A DNA stretch of 64,000 nucleotides. Source: Methylobacterium jeotgali (GTDB lineage: Bacteria; Pseudomonadota; Alphaproteobacteria; Rhizobiales; Beijerinckiaceae). The first letter of the stretch is position 1. Each line of letters starts with the position of its first letter. The notes below the pieces were generated by a model that was given only the letters and a program-made list of their open reading frames with translations, was not told where the DNA came from and did no database searches. The position numbers and the translations under genes are program-made. The stretch lies in assembly GCF_022179345.1 (NCBI RefSeq), contig NZ_BPQR01000030.1:1-64000 (forward strand), read 5' to 3'. Shown piece by piece: positions 48,077 to 57,431 of this stretch.

Positions 48077-48141
48077 CGCCCCTCGCCGCGCGCGCGTTCG
48101 GCCCTAACCTTCCTGCCCCTAGGCGTGAGCGGAGGGGCCCG

Positions 48142-48501
48142 ATGAGCCTGATCGACACCATCAAGAACTCGCTCGGCGGCAGCGTCGGCGGCATCGTCGC
48201 CTCGGCCCTGCCGGGCATCCTGGAGGCGGCGCTGCCGGGCGGCGTGCAGGGGCTGCTGAACAAGCTCCAGCAGTCGGGCTACGGCCAGCAGGTGAACTCC
48301 TGGCTCGGTCGCGGCCCCAACCAGCCGATCACCACCGAGGACCTGCGCCGGGTGCTCGGCACCGAGCAGGCGCAGGCCATCGCCCAGAGGCTCGGCATCC
48401 CGCCGGACGACTTCCTGGCGCTTCTCGCCAAGCTGCTGCCCGAGGCGGTGGACCAGCAGAGCCCCGAGGGCACGCTCCAGACCCCGAAGCCCGCCGCCTG
48501 A
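48142..48501 (+). CDS. YidB-like (DUF937-type) protein (119 aa)
   Basis: IVASALPGILEAALPGGVQG then LLNKLQQSGYGQQVNSWLG and N-PIT-E-DLRRVLG are typical YidB-family landmarks, followed by LGIPPDDFLALLAKLLPEAVD. Function unknown. The ATG has GGAGGGG upstream. Confidence 0.85.
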   Translation: MSLIDTIKNSLGGSVGGIVASALPGILEAALPGGVQGLLNKLQQSGYGQQVNSWLGRGPNQPITTEDLRRVLGTEQAQAIAQRLGIPPDDFLALLAKLLPEAVDQQSPEGTLQTPKPAA

Positions 48502-48509
48502 ACGCGGAA

Positions 48510-48535
48510 ACGGCGGCCCGTCGCCGGGCCGCCGT
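48510..48535. terminator. Bidirectional terminator-like hairpin
   Basis: ACGGCGGCCCG and CGGGCCGCCGT form a perfect 11-bp stem with a TCGC loop between two convergent genes. No strong T-run on the plus side; G+C-rich stem. Confidence 0.65.
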
Positions 48536-48560
48536 CCGAAGCCTCGCGCCGGTTCGCCGC

Positions 48561-49964
48561 TCAGTTGCTGGCGAGCTGGCTCATCGGGTCGATGGGCGCG
48601 CCGCCCTTGCGGATCTCGAAGTGGATCTGCGGCGACGTCACGTTGCCCGTGGCGCCGGACTTGGCGATGGTCTGGCCGCGCTTGACCTTCTCGCCGGGCT
48701 TCACGTCGATCTCGCCGTTATGGGCGTAGGCCGAGACGTAGCCGTTCGAGTGGCGCACGAGCACGAGCTTGCCGTAGCCCTTCACGTCGGAGCCGGCATA
48801 GGCGACGGTGCCCTCCTCGGCGGCCTTCACCGGCGTGCCCTCGGGCACGGCGATGTTGATGCCCTCGTTGCCCGAGGAGCCGTAGCCCGAGATCACCCGG
48901 CCCTTGGCGGGCCAGCGGAAGGACTGGTCGGAGGCGGCCGCGACCGAGCCGGTGCTCACGGGCTCGGCGGGCTTGGCCGGAGCGGCGGCCGCCGCCTTCA
49001 CGGGCTCGGCCTTCGTCTCCGCCTCGGCCTTGGCGGCCTTCTGGGCGTTCTCCTTGGCGGCCTTGGCCTCGGCGAGCTTCTTGGCGGCGTCCGCCTTGGC
49101 GCTCTCCTTGGCGGCCTTGGCCTCGGCGAGGCGGGCCTCCTCCTTCTTGCGGGCGGCCTCGGCCTTCGGATCGGGCTTCGACTCGGTCTTGACGGTCTTC
49201 GTCTCGGTCTTTGCCTCGGCCTTGGCGGTCTGGCCCGGACGGACGTGGCGCTTGCCCTCGTCCTTGGGCTCCTCCTTGCGGGCGGCCTCCTTGCGAAGCC
49301 GCTCCTCGGTGGCCTTGGCCTGGGCGCGCTTGTCGTCGGAGGCCTTGTCGGCGACCCGGCGCTCCTCGGCCTGCTTCTTCGCGGCGTCCTTCGTCGCCTG
49401 GATGCGCTCCTGCGGGGCGGCCGGCACGGCGCGGGCGGACATGCCGCCGGGGTTCATGCCGGAGGCGTTGTAGACGGGCACCACGATCTGCCGGCCGGCA
49501 GTGACCTGCGAGGCGTTGCTCAGCCCGTTGGCCGAGAGGATCGCCGAGCCCGGCACGCCGAAGCGGGTCGAGATCTGGTTCAGGCTGTCGCCGGGGCCGA
49601 CGGTGATGGTGGTGCCGCCCTGCGCGCTCCAGCCGGCCTGCCCGACGGAGGCGACGCGGGTCGCCGGGGCGGGGCTCGCCAGGCTCGGCGCGCTCGCGAC
49701 CGGGCGCGGCGAGATCGCCACCTGCGCGGGCGCCGCCAGCGCCTCGGACTGGATGCGCCCGGTGCGGATCGGCGGCGCCGAGGGCGGCGTCGCGTCGGGC
49801 AGGCTGCCCGTGGCGGCCGGCTCGTTCGACGCGAACGGATTGGTGAAGGGGTCGCTCAGACGCGAGGCGTCCGAGGAGCAGGCCGCGGCGGCGCTGCCGA
49901 TCACCCCGACGAGCGCGAGACGCGACAGCGTCCTCAAGCCCCGATTAGCTCCGCGAACCCGCAT
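48561..49964 (-). CDS. LysM and M23 peptidase-domain lipoprotein (NlpD/EnvC-like, 467 aa)
   Basis: A lipobox (SAAAACSS) predicts a lipoprotein. LysM lies at about 130-175 (TITVGPGDSLNQISTRFGVP), then a long Lys/Ala/Glu-rich coiled segment (about 205-350). The C-terminal M23 domain reads FRWPAKGRVISGYG, NEGINIAVPEGTPVKAAEEG, VRHSNGYVSAYAHN and QIHFEIRKGG. The zinc ligand His of the usual H-x-G-x-D is Asn here (NEGINIAVP), as in non-catalytic NlpD/EnvC activators of amidases. The ATG at 49964 is chosen over an upstream in-frame start. Confidence 0.93.
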   Translation of the reverse strand: MRVRGANRGLRTLSRLALVGVIGSAAAACSSDASRLSDPFTNPFASNEPAATGSLPDATPPSAPPIRTGRIQSEALAAPAQVAISPRPVASAPSLASPAPATRVASVGQAGWSAQGGTTITVGPGDSLNQISTRFGVPGSAILSANGLSNASQVTAGRQIVVPVYNASGMNPGGMSARAVPAAPQERIQATKDAAKKQAEERRVADKASDDKRAQAKATEERLRKEAARKEEPKDEGKRHVRPGQTAKAEAKTETKTVKTESKPDPKAEAARKKEEARLAEAKAAKESAKADAAKKLAEAKAAKENAQKAAKAEAETKAEPVKAAAAAPAKPAEPVSTGSVAAASDQSFRWPAKGRVISGYGSSGNEGINIAVPEGTPVKAAEEGTVAYAGSDVKGYGKLVLVRHSNGYVSAYAHNGEIDVKPGEKVKRGQTIAKSGATGNVTSPQIHFEIRKGGAPIDPMSQLASN

Positions 49965-50193
49965 CGACGCACCCGTTTGCCTGACGCAACCTTGATGCGC
50001 CATTCAAACGGGATTCAGGTTAAGCAACCGTTTTCGAGATCGCCGTTTCCGCGCCGGATCGACTGATGCGGCCGCGCCGCGGTCCCGTTTCGACCTGCGG
50101 TCGTCGTGCGCGCGGCAAGACTAAGCTAACCTCTTCCTGCGAGGGTGCCGGTCTCGCGAGCCGCGTTGCGTATCGGCCGCGACGAGACCGACC

Positions 50194-50222
50194 GGCCCCG
50201 CCACGCCCCTCGTGGCGGGGCC
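50194..50222. terminator. Strong hairpin downstream of pcm
   Basis: GGCCCCGCCACG and CGTGGCGGGGCC make a perfect 12-bp stem with a five-base loop, starting 8 bp after the pcm stop. No T-run, so termination on the minus strand is likely but not certain. The rest of the gap to 49964 holds nothing recognisable. Confidence 0.6.
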
Positions 50223-50230
50223 GCTTCGTT

Positions 50231-50914
50231 TCACAGCACCCGCGCCAGCCCCGGCAACAGCGGCGGCAGCCGCAGCGGCGGCCCGAGGGTCTCGCGGAAG
50301 CTTCCCCCCTCCCCCCGCTCGATCAGGATCAGCCGGCTGCTGCTGCGGGTGGCGAGCGGCGCCACGAGGCGCCCGCCCGGCGCCAGCGCGTCGAGCCAGG
50401 TCTGCGGCACCCGCTCGACGGCGCCGTTGGCGAGGATGCGCTCGAAGCCGTCCGTGCCGTGGCGCGCTCCGAGCGGCGCGAGGCCGTCGCCCTGCATCAC
50501 CCGGACGGAGGGCTCCTCGGCGAGCGCCCGCGCCGCCTGCGCGGCGAGGCCCGCATAGCGCTCCAGGCTCACGACCTGGGCCGCGCCGAGCCCTGCGAGC
50601 AGCGCCGCGACGTAGCCCGACCCGGTCCCGATCTCCAGGATGCGGGCGCCCGCGACCGGGCCCAGCATCACCAGCATGGTCGCGACCAGCGTCGGCGCCG
50701 TCATCGTCGCCCCGCAAGGCAGCGGCAGGGCCATGTCACGGCGGGCGAGGTCGCGATGGTCGGGCGGCGCGAAGCGGGCGCGGGGCACCCGCTCCATGGC
50801 GCGCAGCACGCCGGTGTCGCGCACGCCCCGCTCGCGCAGCGCCAGCACGAAGGCGGCGTCCTCCTCTGCCTCGTCGTAGGAGGCCGGACCGTCGATGCTG
50901 GCGTCGTCGCTCAC
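50231..50914 (-). CDS. pcm: Protein-L-isoaspartate O-methyltransferase
   Basis: Repairs isoaspartyl damage using SAM. SAM-binding loop ILEIGTGSGYVAALLAGLGA; substrate loop PLPCGATMTAPTLVATMLVM; DGLAPLGARHGTDGFERILA. 227 aa fits. Located 48 bp after surE, the classical surE-pcm pair. Confidence 0.93.
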   Translation of the reverse strand: MSDDASIDGPASYDEAEEDAAFVLALRERGVRDTGVLRAMERVPRARFAPPDHRDLARRDMALPLPCGATMTAPTLVATMLVMLGPVAGARILEIGTGSGYVAALLAGLGAAQVVSLERYAGLAAQAARALAEEPSVRVMQGDGLAPLGARHGTDGFERILANGAVERVPQTWLDALAPGGRLVAPLATRSSSRLILIERGEGGSFRETLGPPLRLPPLLPGLARVL

Positions 50915-50962
50915 GCGGGAGAGCTTGGCACGTAGGCCGTGGTGAAGGCCAGGACCGCGTCG

Positions 50963-51727
50963 CTACTCCGCGAAGGCCTGCGCGAATCGCGTCAGCGTCG
51001 GCTCGTCGGTGAGGTCGAGGCGCAGCGGCGTGATCGAGATGCGGTTCTCGGCGATGGCCTTGAGATCGCTGCCGTTGCCGGGCTCGAAGCGGGCCTTGGC
51101 GAAGGCGAGCCAGAAATAGGGGTTGCCGCGCCCGTCCGTGCGGGCGTCGATGGCGAGCAGCGCCTGGTTGCGCTGCCCCTGCGCGGCGACCGCGATGCCT
51201 GCGACCGCGCCGGGCTCGCAGTCCGGGAAGTTGACGTTGACGAGGATGCCGGGCTCGATCCCGACCTCCAGGATGCGCCGCACGACGGCCGGCCCGTGAT
51301 GGGCCGCGCAGGCCCACTTGATGCCGGTGCGCCCGCCCGGCCCGTAGGCCTGGCTCATCGCGATCGAGCGCACCCCGAGGATGGTGCCCTCCATCGCCCC
51401 GGCGATGGTGCCGGAATAGGTCACGTCCTCGGCGACGTTCTGCCCGCGGTTGACGCCGGACAGGATCAGATCGGGCCCGTGATCCTTGAGGATGTGGCGC
51501 ACGCCCATGATCACGCAGTCGGAAGGCGTGCCCTTCACGGCGAAGCGCTTCTCCGAGATCTGGCGCAGGCGCAGCGGATCGTTGAGGGAGAGCGAGTGCG
51601 AGACGCCGGACTGGTCGCTCTCCGGCGCCACCGTCCAGACGTCGTCGGAGAGCTTTTGGGCGATCTCCTCGAGCGTCGCGAGGCCCGGCGCGTGGATGCC
51701 GTCGTCGTTGGTGACGAGAATGCGCAT
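50963..51727 (-). CDS. surE: 5'-nucleotidase SurE
   Basis: Metal-dependent nucleoside-monophosphate phosphatase. Metal site TNDDGIHAPG (D8, D9), QSGVSHS, and LILSGVNRGQN with its metal-binding Asn. 254 aa is normal. The start ATG overlaps the serS stop (ATGA at 51727), so the two are translationally coupled. Confidence 0.97.
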   Translation of the reverse strand: MRILVTNDDGIHAPGLATLEEIAQKLSDDVWTVAPESDQSGVSHSLSLNDPLRLRQISEKRFAVKGTPSDCVIMGVRHILKDHGPDLILSGVNRGQNVAEDVTYSGTIAGAMEGTILGVRSIAMSQAYGPGGRTGIKWACAAHHGPAVVRRILEVGIEPGILVNVNFPDCEPGAVAGIAVAAQGQRNQALLAIDARTDGRGNPYFWLAFAKARFEPGNGSDLKAIAENRISITPLRLDLTDEPTLTRFAQAFAE

Positions 51728-53025
51728 CAGCGCGATCCTTCCTGGAGCTTGGCTCCCTCGATGCGGTTCAGGCCGCCCATGTAGGGCTGGAGCACCGTCG
51801 GGATCGTGACGCTGCCGTCCGGGTTCTGGTAGTTCTCCATCACCGCGATCAGCGCCCGGCCGACGGCGACGCCGGAGCCGTTGAGCGTGTGCACGAAGGC
51901 GGGCTTGCCGTCCTTGCCCCGGTAGCGCGCGTTCATGCGCCGCGCCTGGAAGTCGCCGCAGACGGAGCAGGAGGAGATCTCGCGGAAGGTGTTCTGTCCC
52001 GGCATCCAGACCTCGATGTCGTAGGTCTTCTGCGATGCAAATCCCATGTCGCCGGTGCAGAGCGTCATGGTGCGGAAGGGCAGCTCCAGCCGCTTCAGAA
52101 CGGTCTCGGCGCAGTCGAGCATCCGCTCGTGCTCCTCGGCCGAGCGCTCCGGCGCGGTGATCGAGACCAGCTCGACCTTGTTGAACTGGTGCTGGCGCAG
52201 CATCCCCCGCGTGTCCCGCCCCGCCGCCCCGGCCTCCGCGCGGAAGCAGGGCGTGAGCGCCGTGAAGCGCAGGGGCAGCTCGTCCTCCGCGAGGATGCTC
52301 TCGCGGACGAGGTTGGTGAGAGGGACCTCTGCGGTTGGGATGAGCCAGAAGCCGTCGCCGGCCGCGAACTGATCGTCGCGAAATTTCGGCAACTGCGCCG
52401 TGCCGAACATCGCCTCGTCCCGCACGAGGATCGGCGGCGCCACCTCGGTGTAGCCGTGCTCGCTCGTGTGGGTGTCGAGCATGAACTGGCCGAGCGCCCG
52501 CTCCAGCCGGGCAAGCCCGCCCTTCAGCACCACGAAGCGGGAGCCGGAGAGCCTGGCGGCCGCCTCGAAATCCATGAGGCCGGAGGCCTCGCCGATCTCG
52601 AAATGCTGCTTGCCGCCGGTGAGCCACGGCGTCGCCGGCTCGAAGCGGCGGTACTCCACGTTGCCGTGCTCGTCGGCGCCCTCGGGCACGCTGTCGAGCG
52701 GCCGGTTCGGGATGGCGGCGAGACGGTCGTCCAGGGCCTTGCCGGCCTCGGCTTGCGCGGCCTCCAGGGTCGGGCCCTCGTCCTTGAGGCGGGCGACCTC
52801 GGCCATGAGTTCGGCGGCCCGCGCCTCGTCCCTGGCCTTCTTGGCGCCGCCGATCTCCTTGGCCAGCGCGTTCCGGCGCTCCTGGTTGGCCTGCGCCGCC
52901 GAGACGGCGCCCTTGCGCGCGTCGTCGAGCGCGATCAGCTCCGCCGCCAGCGGGTCGAGGCCGCGCCGCTTCAGGTCGCGGTCGAAGGCGTCCGGGTTCT
53001 CGCGGATGGCGCGGATGTCGTGCAT
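51727..53025 (-). CDS. serS: Serine-tRNA ligase
   Basis: Class II aminoacyl-tRNA synthetase. An N-terminal antiparallel coiled-coil arm (about 30-100) binds the long variable arm of tRNA-Ser. Motif 2 [20 protein letters not shown] and motif 3 [19 protein letters not shown] are intact. The ATG at 53025 ([10 protein letters not shown]) is the usual family start; 432 aa. Confidence 0.98.
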   Translation of the reverse strand: MHDIRAIRENPDAFDRDLKRRGLDPLAAELIALDDARKGAVSAAQANQERRNALAKEIGGAKKARDEARAAELMAEVARLKDEGPTLEAAQAEAGKALDDRLAAIPNRPLDSVPEGADEHGNVEYRRFEPATPWLTGGKQHFEIGEASGLMDFEAAARLSGSRFVVLKGGLARLERALGQFMLDTHTSEHGYTEVAPPILVRDEAMFGTAQLPKFRDDQFAAGDGFWLIPTAEVPLTNLVRESILAEDELPLRFTALTPCFRAEAGAAGRDTRGMLRQHQFNKVELVSITAPERSAEEHERMLDCAETVLKRLELPFRTMTLCTGDMGFASQKTYDIEVWMPGQNTFREISSCSVCGDFQARRMNARYRGKDGKPAFVHTLNGSGVAVGRALIAVMENYQNPDGSVTIPTVLQPYMGGLNRIEGAKLQEGSR

Positions 53026-53091
53026 GAGGCGGCTCGGTGGGGCGGGCGGTCCGCTTTGCCGCATCGGGCCGGGCCGGGCAAGGCCGCGCCC

Positions 53092-53898
53092 TTAGGGGTC
53101 GAGCCCCATCGCGGCGCGGCGGGCGGCGCGCAGGCGCTCGACGCGGGCCACCGAGAACACCGAGGCCTCGTAGAGGAGCACCATGGGCACGGCGAGCGCG
53201 AGCTGCGAGATCACGTCCGGCGGCGTCAGCACCGCGGCGACCACAAAGACCGCGACGATGGCGTAGCGCCGCTTCTCCCGCAGGAACTTCGCGTCGATGA
53301 TGCCGATCTGGCCGAGCAGCGTCAGGATCACCGGCATCTGGAAGGCGAGGCCGAAGGCGAAGATCAGCGCCATGATGAGCGAGAGGTACTCGTCCACCTT
53401 CGGCAGGAGCTTGATGGTGGCCTCGCCCGGCTGCCCGATCTGCTGGAGCGAGACTGAGAACTGGATCAGCAGCGGCATCGCCAGGAAGTAGACGACGAGC
53501 GCGCCCAGCAAGAAGAACACCGGCGTGGCGATGAGGTAGGGCAGGAAGGCCTGCCGCTCGTTGCGGTAGAGCCCCGGCGCCACGAAGGCGTAGAGCTGCG
53601 TCGCGATCACCGGAAAGGCGAGGAAGCCCGCCCCGAAGGCGCTGAGCTTGATGTTCGTGAACACCTGCTCGAGGAAGTGCGTGGCGATCAGCTCGGCGTT
53701 CTGGGCGCCCACCACCGAGACGTAGGGGTGGACGAGGATGTTGTAGATCGGCCGCGAGAAGAAGAAGCACGCGAAGAACATCGCCAGGAAGGCGATGAGC
53801 GACTTGATCAGCCGGGAGCGCAGCTCGATCAGATGCTCGATCAGCGGCGCGCGCGAGGCCTCGATGTCGGCCTCGTCGGCCTCGTCCACTGCGGGCAT
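53092..53898 (-). CDS. tatC: Sec-independent protein translocase subunit TatC (268 aa)
   Basis: Twin-arginine signal receptor. N-terminal [18 protein letters not shown] and six membrane helices; conserved [17 protein letters not shown] and [15 protein letters not shown]. Tail is Arg/Ala-rich. Four bp after tatB stop (overlap-spaced operon tatA-tatB-tatC). Confidence 0.97.
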   Translation of the reverse strand: MPAVDEADEADIEASRAPLIEHLIELRSRLIKSLIAFLAMFFACFFFSRPIYNILVHPYVSVVGAQNAELIATHFLEQVFTNIKLSAFGAGFLAFPVIATQLYAFVAPGLYRNERQAFLPYLIATPVFFLLGALVVYFLAMPLLIQFSVSLQQIGQPGEATIKLLPKVDEYLSLIMALIFAFGLAFQMPVILTLLGQIGIIDAKFLREKRRYAIVAVFVVAAVLTPPDVISQLALAVPMVLLYEASVFSVARVERLRAARRAAMGLDP

Positions 53899-53901
53899 CT
53901 C

Positions 53902-54408
53902 TCAGGCGTCCGTGGGGGCGACGGCCGTACCGGGACCCGGCCTCGGGATGTCGTAGCGGCCGCCGGATGCGGCCTCCTGCGCCTTCAGCCCGGCCATCGC
54001 GTCGGCGAGGCTGCGGCGGGGCGCCGGGGCGGGCGGCGGATCGGCGGGCGTCGCGTCCGCCTCGGCCAGGATCGAGGACGCGGAAGGCTCCGGCGCAGCG
54101 GCGGCCGGCGGGGCCTGGCGGGCCTCGACGGCGCCCTTCAGCTCGTCGCGGATGGTCTGGACCGGATTGAAGCCGGAGGCGGCGCTGGAGGTCGTGCGGC
54201 GCAGGCCGTCCACCTCCTTGCGGACCTCCTCAAGGTCGGCCTCGCGGACCGCCTCGTCGAACTGGACGCGGAACTCGCCGGCCATGCGCCGCAGCTTGCC
54301 CGTCACCTGGCCCATGGTGCGCAGGGCCTTGGGCAGGTCCTTCGGCCCGATGACGATGAGGGCGACGCCGCCGATCAGCATCACCTCGCCCCAGCTCATG
54401 TCCAGCAT
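53902..54408 (-). CDS. tatB: Sec-independent protein translocase subunit TatB (168 aa)
   Basis: Begins MLDMSWGEVMLIGGVALIVI followed by GPKDLPKALRTMGQ, the TatB membrane helix and amphipathic-helix pattern. The rest is a long Ala/Pro-rich tail. Between tatA and tatC. Confidence 0.96.
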   Translation of the reverse strand: MLDMSWGEVMLIGGVALIVIGPKDLPKALRTMGQVTGKLRRMAGEFRVQFDEAVREADLEEVRKEVDGLRRTTSSAASGFNPVQTIRDELKGAVEARQAPPAAAAPEPSASSILAEADATPADPPPAPAPRRSLADAMAGLKAQEAASGGRYDIPRPGPGTAVAPTDA

Positions 54409-54504
54409 GGTCTTCGACGGCCTCGCCGTGCTCGGAGATCGGGCGGCCCGCTCCAGGCCCCCTGCCCCGCCTTACACCATCGCGGGCGTGGGAGAACCCC
54501 GCCC

Positions 54505-54774
54505 TCAGACCGGCTTGTCGGCGCCCTGCGGCTGCGGGGCGACGTGGCTCGCGGGGATCGCGGTGCCCGGCGCGGTCTCGGCGTGCGGGATGGTGCGGAC
54601 CGGCTCGCTCGCCGCCGGGCGCGCCGGCGGCGTGTCGTCCTCGGCCATGCCCTTCTTGAAGGCCTTGATGCCCTTGGCGGCATCGCCCATCAGCTCGGAG
54701 ATCTTGCCGCGGCCGAACAGCAGCATCACCACGACCGCGACGACGATCCAGTGCCCGATACCCCAGGTACCCAT
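54505..54774 (-). CDS. tatA: Sec-independent protein translocase subunit TatA (89 aa)
   Basis: [20 protein letters not shown] then [20 protein letters not shown], the TatA helix plus amphipathic helix, with an acidic/Pro tail. The pore-forming subunit. The ATG at 54774 follows GGAGAATTC. Confidence 0.97.
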   Translation of the reverse strand: MGTWGIGHWIVVAVVVMLLFGRGKISELMGDAAKGIKAFKKGMAEDDTPPARPAASEPVRTIPHAETAPGTAIPASHVAPQPQGADKPV

Positions 54775-54955
54775 GACGAATTCTCCTGACGTCCCGGAGG
54801 CCTGAGCGCGTCGGCTCGGCGCTCCTCTCACGGGGCCGTCGTCCATAAAAGGGTCCGGGGAACCTAGGGACGGGCGCGCATGAACACAAGCGGAGGCGGC
54901 CGCGCCATCCCGCCTCTGTCACCCCGCGCCTTTAAGCCATTCTGCGTAGGGCGGC

Positions 54956-55963
54956 TCAGGCCGCGGCGGAAAGTCCCGCCTCGAACCGGGCGCGGGCCTG
55001 CGCGACGTCGAACCCCTTCGCCCGCGTCGCGAGGAGCGCCAGCGCCCGCTCGGCCCGCCGCAGGCTCTCGCCGGCGAGCGCGGGCGCGCCCTCGGCCACC
55101 GCCTCCATCTCGGCGCGCTCGCCGTTGCAATGGAGCGCCACGTCGATGCCGGCCCGGAAGGCGGCCTCCGTGCGGGCCCGGAACGGTCCGGTCAGGGCGT
55201 GCATCGAGAGGTCGTCGGTCATCAGGAGACCGTCGAAGCCGATGGCGCCGCGCACGATCTCGCGGATCACCGTCGCCGACTGGGTCGCCGGACGCTCCGG
55301 ATCGATCGCCGTGAACACGACATGCGCGCTCATCGCCAGCGGCAGGTCGGCGAGGGCCCGGAAGGGGCGGAAGTCCCGCGCCTCCAGGGCGTCGCGGGGC
55401 GCGTCGACGACGGGCAGATCCTTGTGGCTGTCGCACGCGGCGCGGCCGTGGCCGGGCATGTGCTTGACGACGGGCAGGACGCCGCCCTCCATCAGCCCCT
55501 CGGCCACCGCGCGACCGATCTCGGCCACCGCGTCGGGCTCGCGGCCGTAGGCCCGGTCGCCGATGATGTCGTGGGAGCCCTCGGAGGGCACGTCGAGGAC
55601 GGGGGCGCAGTCGACGTTGATGCCGACCTCGGCGAGGTCGTGGGCCATCAGCCGCGCGCCGAGGCGGGCCATGGCGGCGGCCTCGCGGCCGAACCCGGCG
55701 AAGCGGCCCCCCGGCGGGTAGACCGGCCAGTGCGGCGGGCCCATCCGCTGCACCCGGCCGCCCTCCTGATCGACGAGGACCGGCGCATCCGCGCGCCCGA
55801 CCGTGTCGCGAAGCGCCGCGGTCAGGGCGCGGACCTCGTCCGGCGTGCCGATGTTGCGGCGGAACAGGATGAAGCCCCAGGGCTTCACGGCGCGGAAGAA
55901 GGCGGTCTCCTCGGCCGTCAGGCTCCTGCCGGAGCAGCCGAGGATCAGGGCGGAGACGGTCAT
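54956..55963 (-). CDS. nagZ: Beta-N-acetylhexosaminidase NagZ (GH3, 335 aa)
   Basis: Cytoplasmic cell-wall recycling enzyme that removes GlcNAc from muropeptides. GH3 hallmarks: KHMPGHGRAACDSHKDLPVV and the nucleophile region LMTDDLSMHAL. No signal peptide. In many alphaproteobacteria scpA and scpB lie between nagZ and tatA; here that gap is 181 bp and has neither. Confidence 0.95.
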   Translation of the reverse strand: MTVSALILGCSGRSLTAEETAFFRAVKPWGFILFRRNIGTPDEVRALTAALRDTVGRADAPVLVDQEGGRVQRMGPPHWPVYPPGGRFAGFGREAAAMARLGARLMAHDLAEVGINVDCAPVLDVPSEGSHDIIGDRAYGREPDAVAEIGRAVAEGLMEGGVLPVVKHMPGHGRAACDSHKDLPVVDAPRDALEARDFRPFRALADLPLAMSAHVVFTAIDPERPATQSATVIREIVRGAIGFDGLLMTDDLSMHALTGPFRARTEAAFRAGIDVALHCNGERAEMEAVAEGAPALAGESLRRAERALALLATRAKGFDVAQARARFEAGLSAAA

Positions 55964-55999
55964 CGGCGTCCTCCGGTCACGGTCACGACCGATGGCCCG

Positions 56000-57394
56000 T
56001 CAGTTCTTGGCGACGAAGCACTGGCCGCCCTGGCCCTGCAACTGGGCGCAGAGGCTCGTCGCCTCGGCCTTCTCCAGCGGCCCGACGCGGACGCGGAAGA
56101 TGGTCTTGCCGTTGACCTCGGCCTCGCGGATCAGGGCGGGCTTGCCGGCGAGCTGCGTATACTTCGCCTGCATCTGCCTGAAGGCGGCCTGGGCGTCGCC
56201 CTGGCTGTTGCGGACGCCGAGCTGCACCGAGAAGCCGCCGACGGGGGCGGTGCTCGCCGAGGTCGCCGCGGTGGTGGCGGGCGCCTCCACGGGGGCGGTG
56301 GCCTCGGGCGCCACGGCCGCGACACGCTGCGGCGCCTTCGGCCGGCTCGGGGCGGGGGGCGGCACCGGGGTCGCCTCGGCGGCAGGGGCGGGCTCGGTCG
56401 GGGTCGGCACCGGGGCGGGCATCGCCGCGGCCTGGCGGACCGGACGGGGCTTCGGCGCCGCGCCGGCAGGCTCGGGCAGGGTCATGGTCGGGATGACGGA
56501 GGGGGTCTGCGTCTCCGCCTGCTCCCGCGGCGGGGCCGGGGTATCGGGCTTGACCGAGACGGTGCGCACCCGGCGCGGCTCCCCGAAGGCCTCGCCGAAG
56601 CCGCCCTGGCCGGCGCCCGGCGTGGTCGCGGACGACTCGCCTCCGGACGAGCGGGCCGCCTGGGCCACGTCGAGCGGCTGCTCCTCGCGGTTGACGATGC
56701 GGATCTGGCCGTCCTTGGCCTTGGGCTCGTAGATCTGCTTGTTCTGGTCGGGGATCACGACGCCGTCGGCGGTCTTCGGCGCGATCTTGAGGGGGGCCGT
56801 GTCGGCCTTGATCACCGGCACGCCGCCCTCGGTGTGGCCCGAGTGGAGGCCGCGCCAGGTGAGCGCGCCGGTCACGCAGAGCACCAGCACGCCGAGGCCG
56901 GCGCCGACGGAGAGCAGGCGGCGGCGCGGCGCGACGCGCTTGAGGGGGCGCCCCTGGGGCTCCGCCTCGGGCGCCTCGTCGGCCGGCGCGTAGCCGTGCT
57001 CGGGCGGGTAGTCCCGCTCGACGGAGGCGAGATACTGGTCGAAGGCGTCGGCCGGGGTGTCCGCATGGACCTGGGCGTGGTGCGCCTGCGTCGGCTGCGC
57101 CTGGGCGTAGTGCGGGGCCGGCTGCGGCGCCGCCTCGAAGCGCGGCTCGATGCGGCCGCCGCCATGGGCGCTGCCCTGCCCCGCGTCCCGGCGGCCGTCG
57201 CGGGCCTCGAGGAGGGCGCGGAAGGGATCGTCCTGGCCGACGATGCGGGCGAGCTCGGCGAGCGGGTCGCCCTTGCCCGCGGCCGCCGGAGCGGCGCGGG
57301 TCGCGGTGAGGTCGGGCTGCTGCGAGGGATGCGGCTGCGCAAGCTCGCGGGCGAACGCTTCGAAATCGACTGTCGCTCGCGTCGCGTTCGTCAT
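56000..57394 (-). CDS. SPOR-domain membrane protein (464 aa)
   Basis: An N-terminal cytoplasmic part, one TM helix (about 162-180, RLLSVGAGLGVLVLCVTGAL), a Pro/Ala-rich periplasmic region, and a C-terminal SPOR domain (FSVQLGVRNSQGDAQAAFRQ to EATSLCAQLQGQGGQCFV). SPOR domains bind denuded peptidoglycan at the septum. Lies between argS and nagZ, as in related genomes. Confidence 0.9.
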   Translation of the reverse strand: MTNATRATVDFEAFARELAQPHPSQQPDLTATRAAPAAAGKGDPLAELARIVGQDDPFRALLEARDGRRDAGQGSAHGGGRIEPRFEAAPQPAPHYAQAQPTQAHHAQVHADTPADAFDQYLASVERDYPPEHGYAPADEAPEAEPQGRPLKRVAPRRRLLSVGAGLGVLVLCVTGALTWRGLHSGHTEGGVPVIKADTAPLKIAPKTADGVVIPDQNKQIYEPKAKDGQIRIVNREEQPLDVAQAARSSGGESSATTPGAGQGGFGEAFGEPRRVRTVSVKPDTPAPPREQAETQTPSVIPTMTLPEPAGAAPKPRPVRQAAAMPAPVPTPTEPAPAAEATPVPPPAPSRPKAPQRVAAVAPEATAPVEAPATTAATSASTAPVGGFSVQLGVRNSQGDAQAAFRQMQAKYTQLAGKPALIREAEVNGKTIFRVRVGPLEKAEATSLCAQLQGQGGQCFVAKN

Positions 57395-57431
57395 CGCAGC
57401 ACCCTTTACCCCACGCGGGACCTGATCACGC

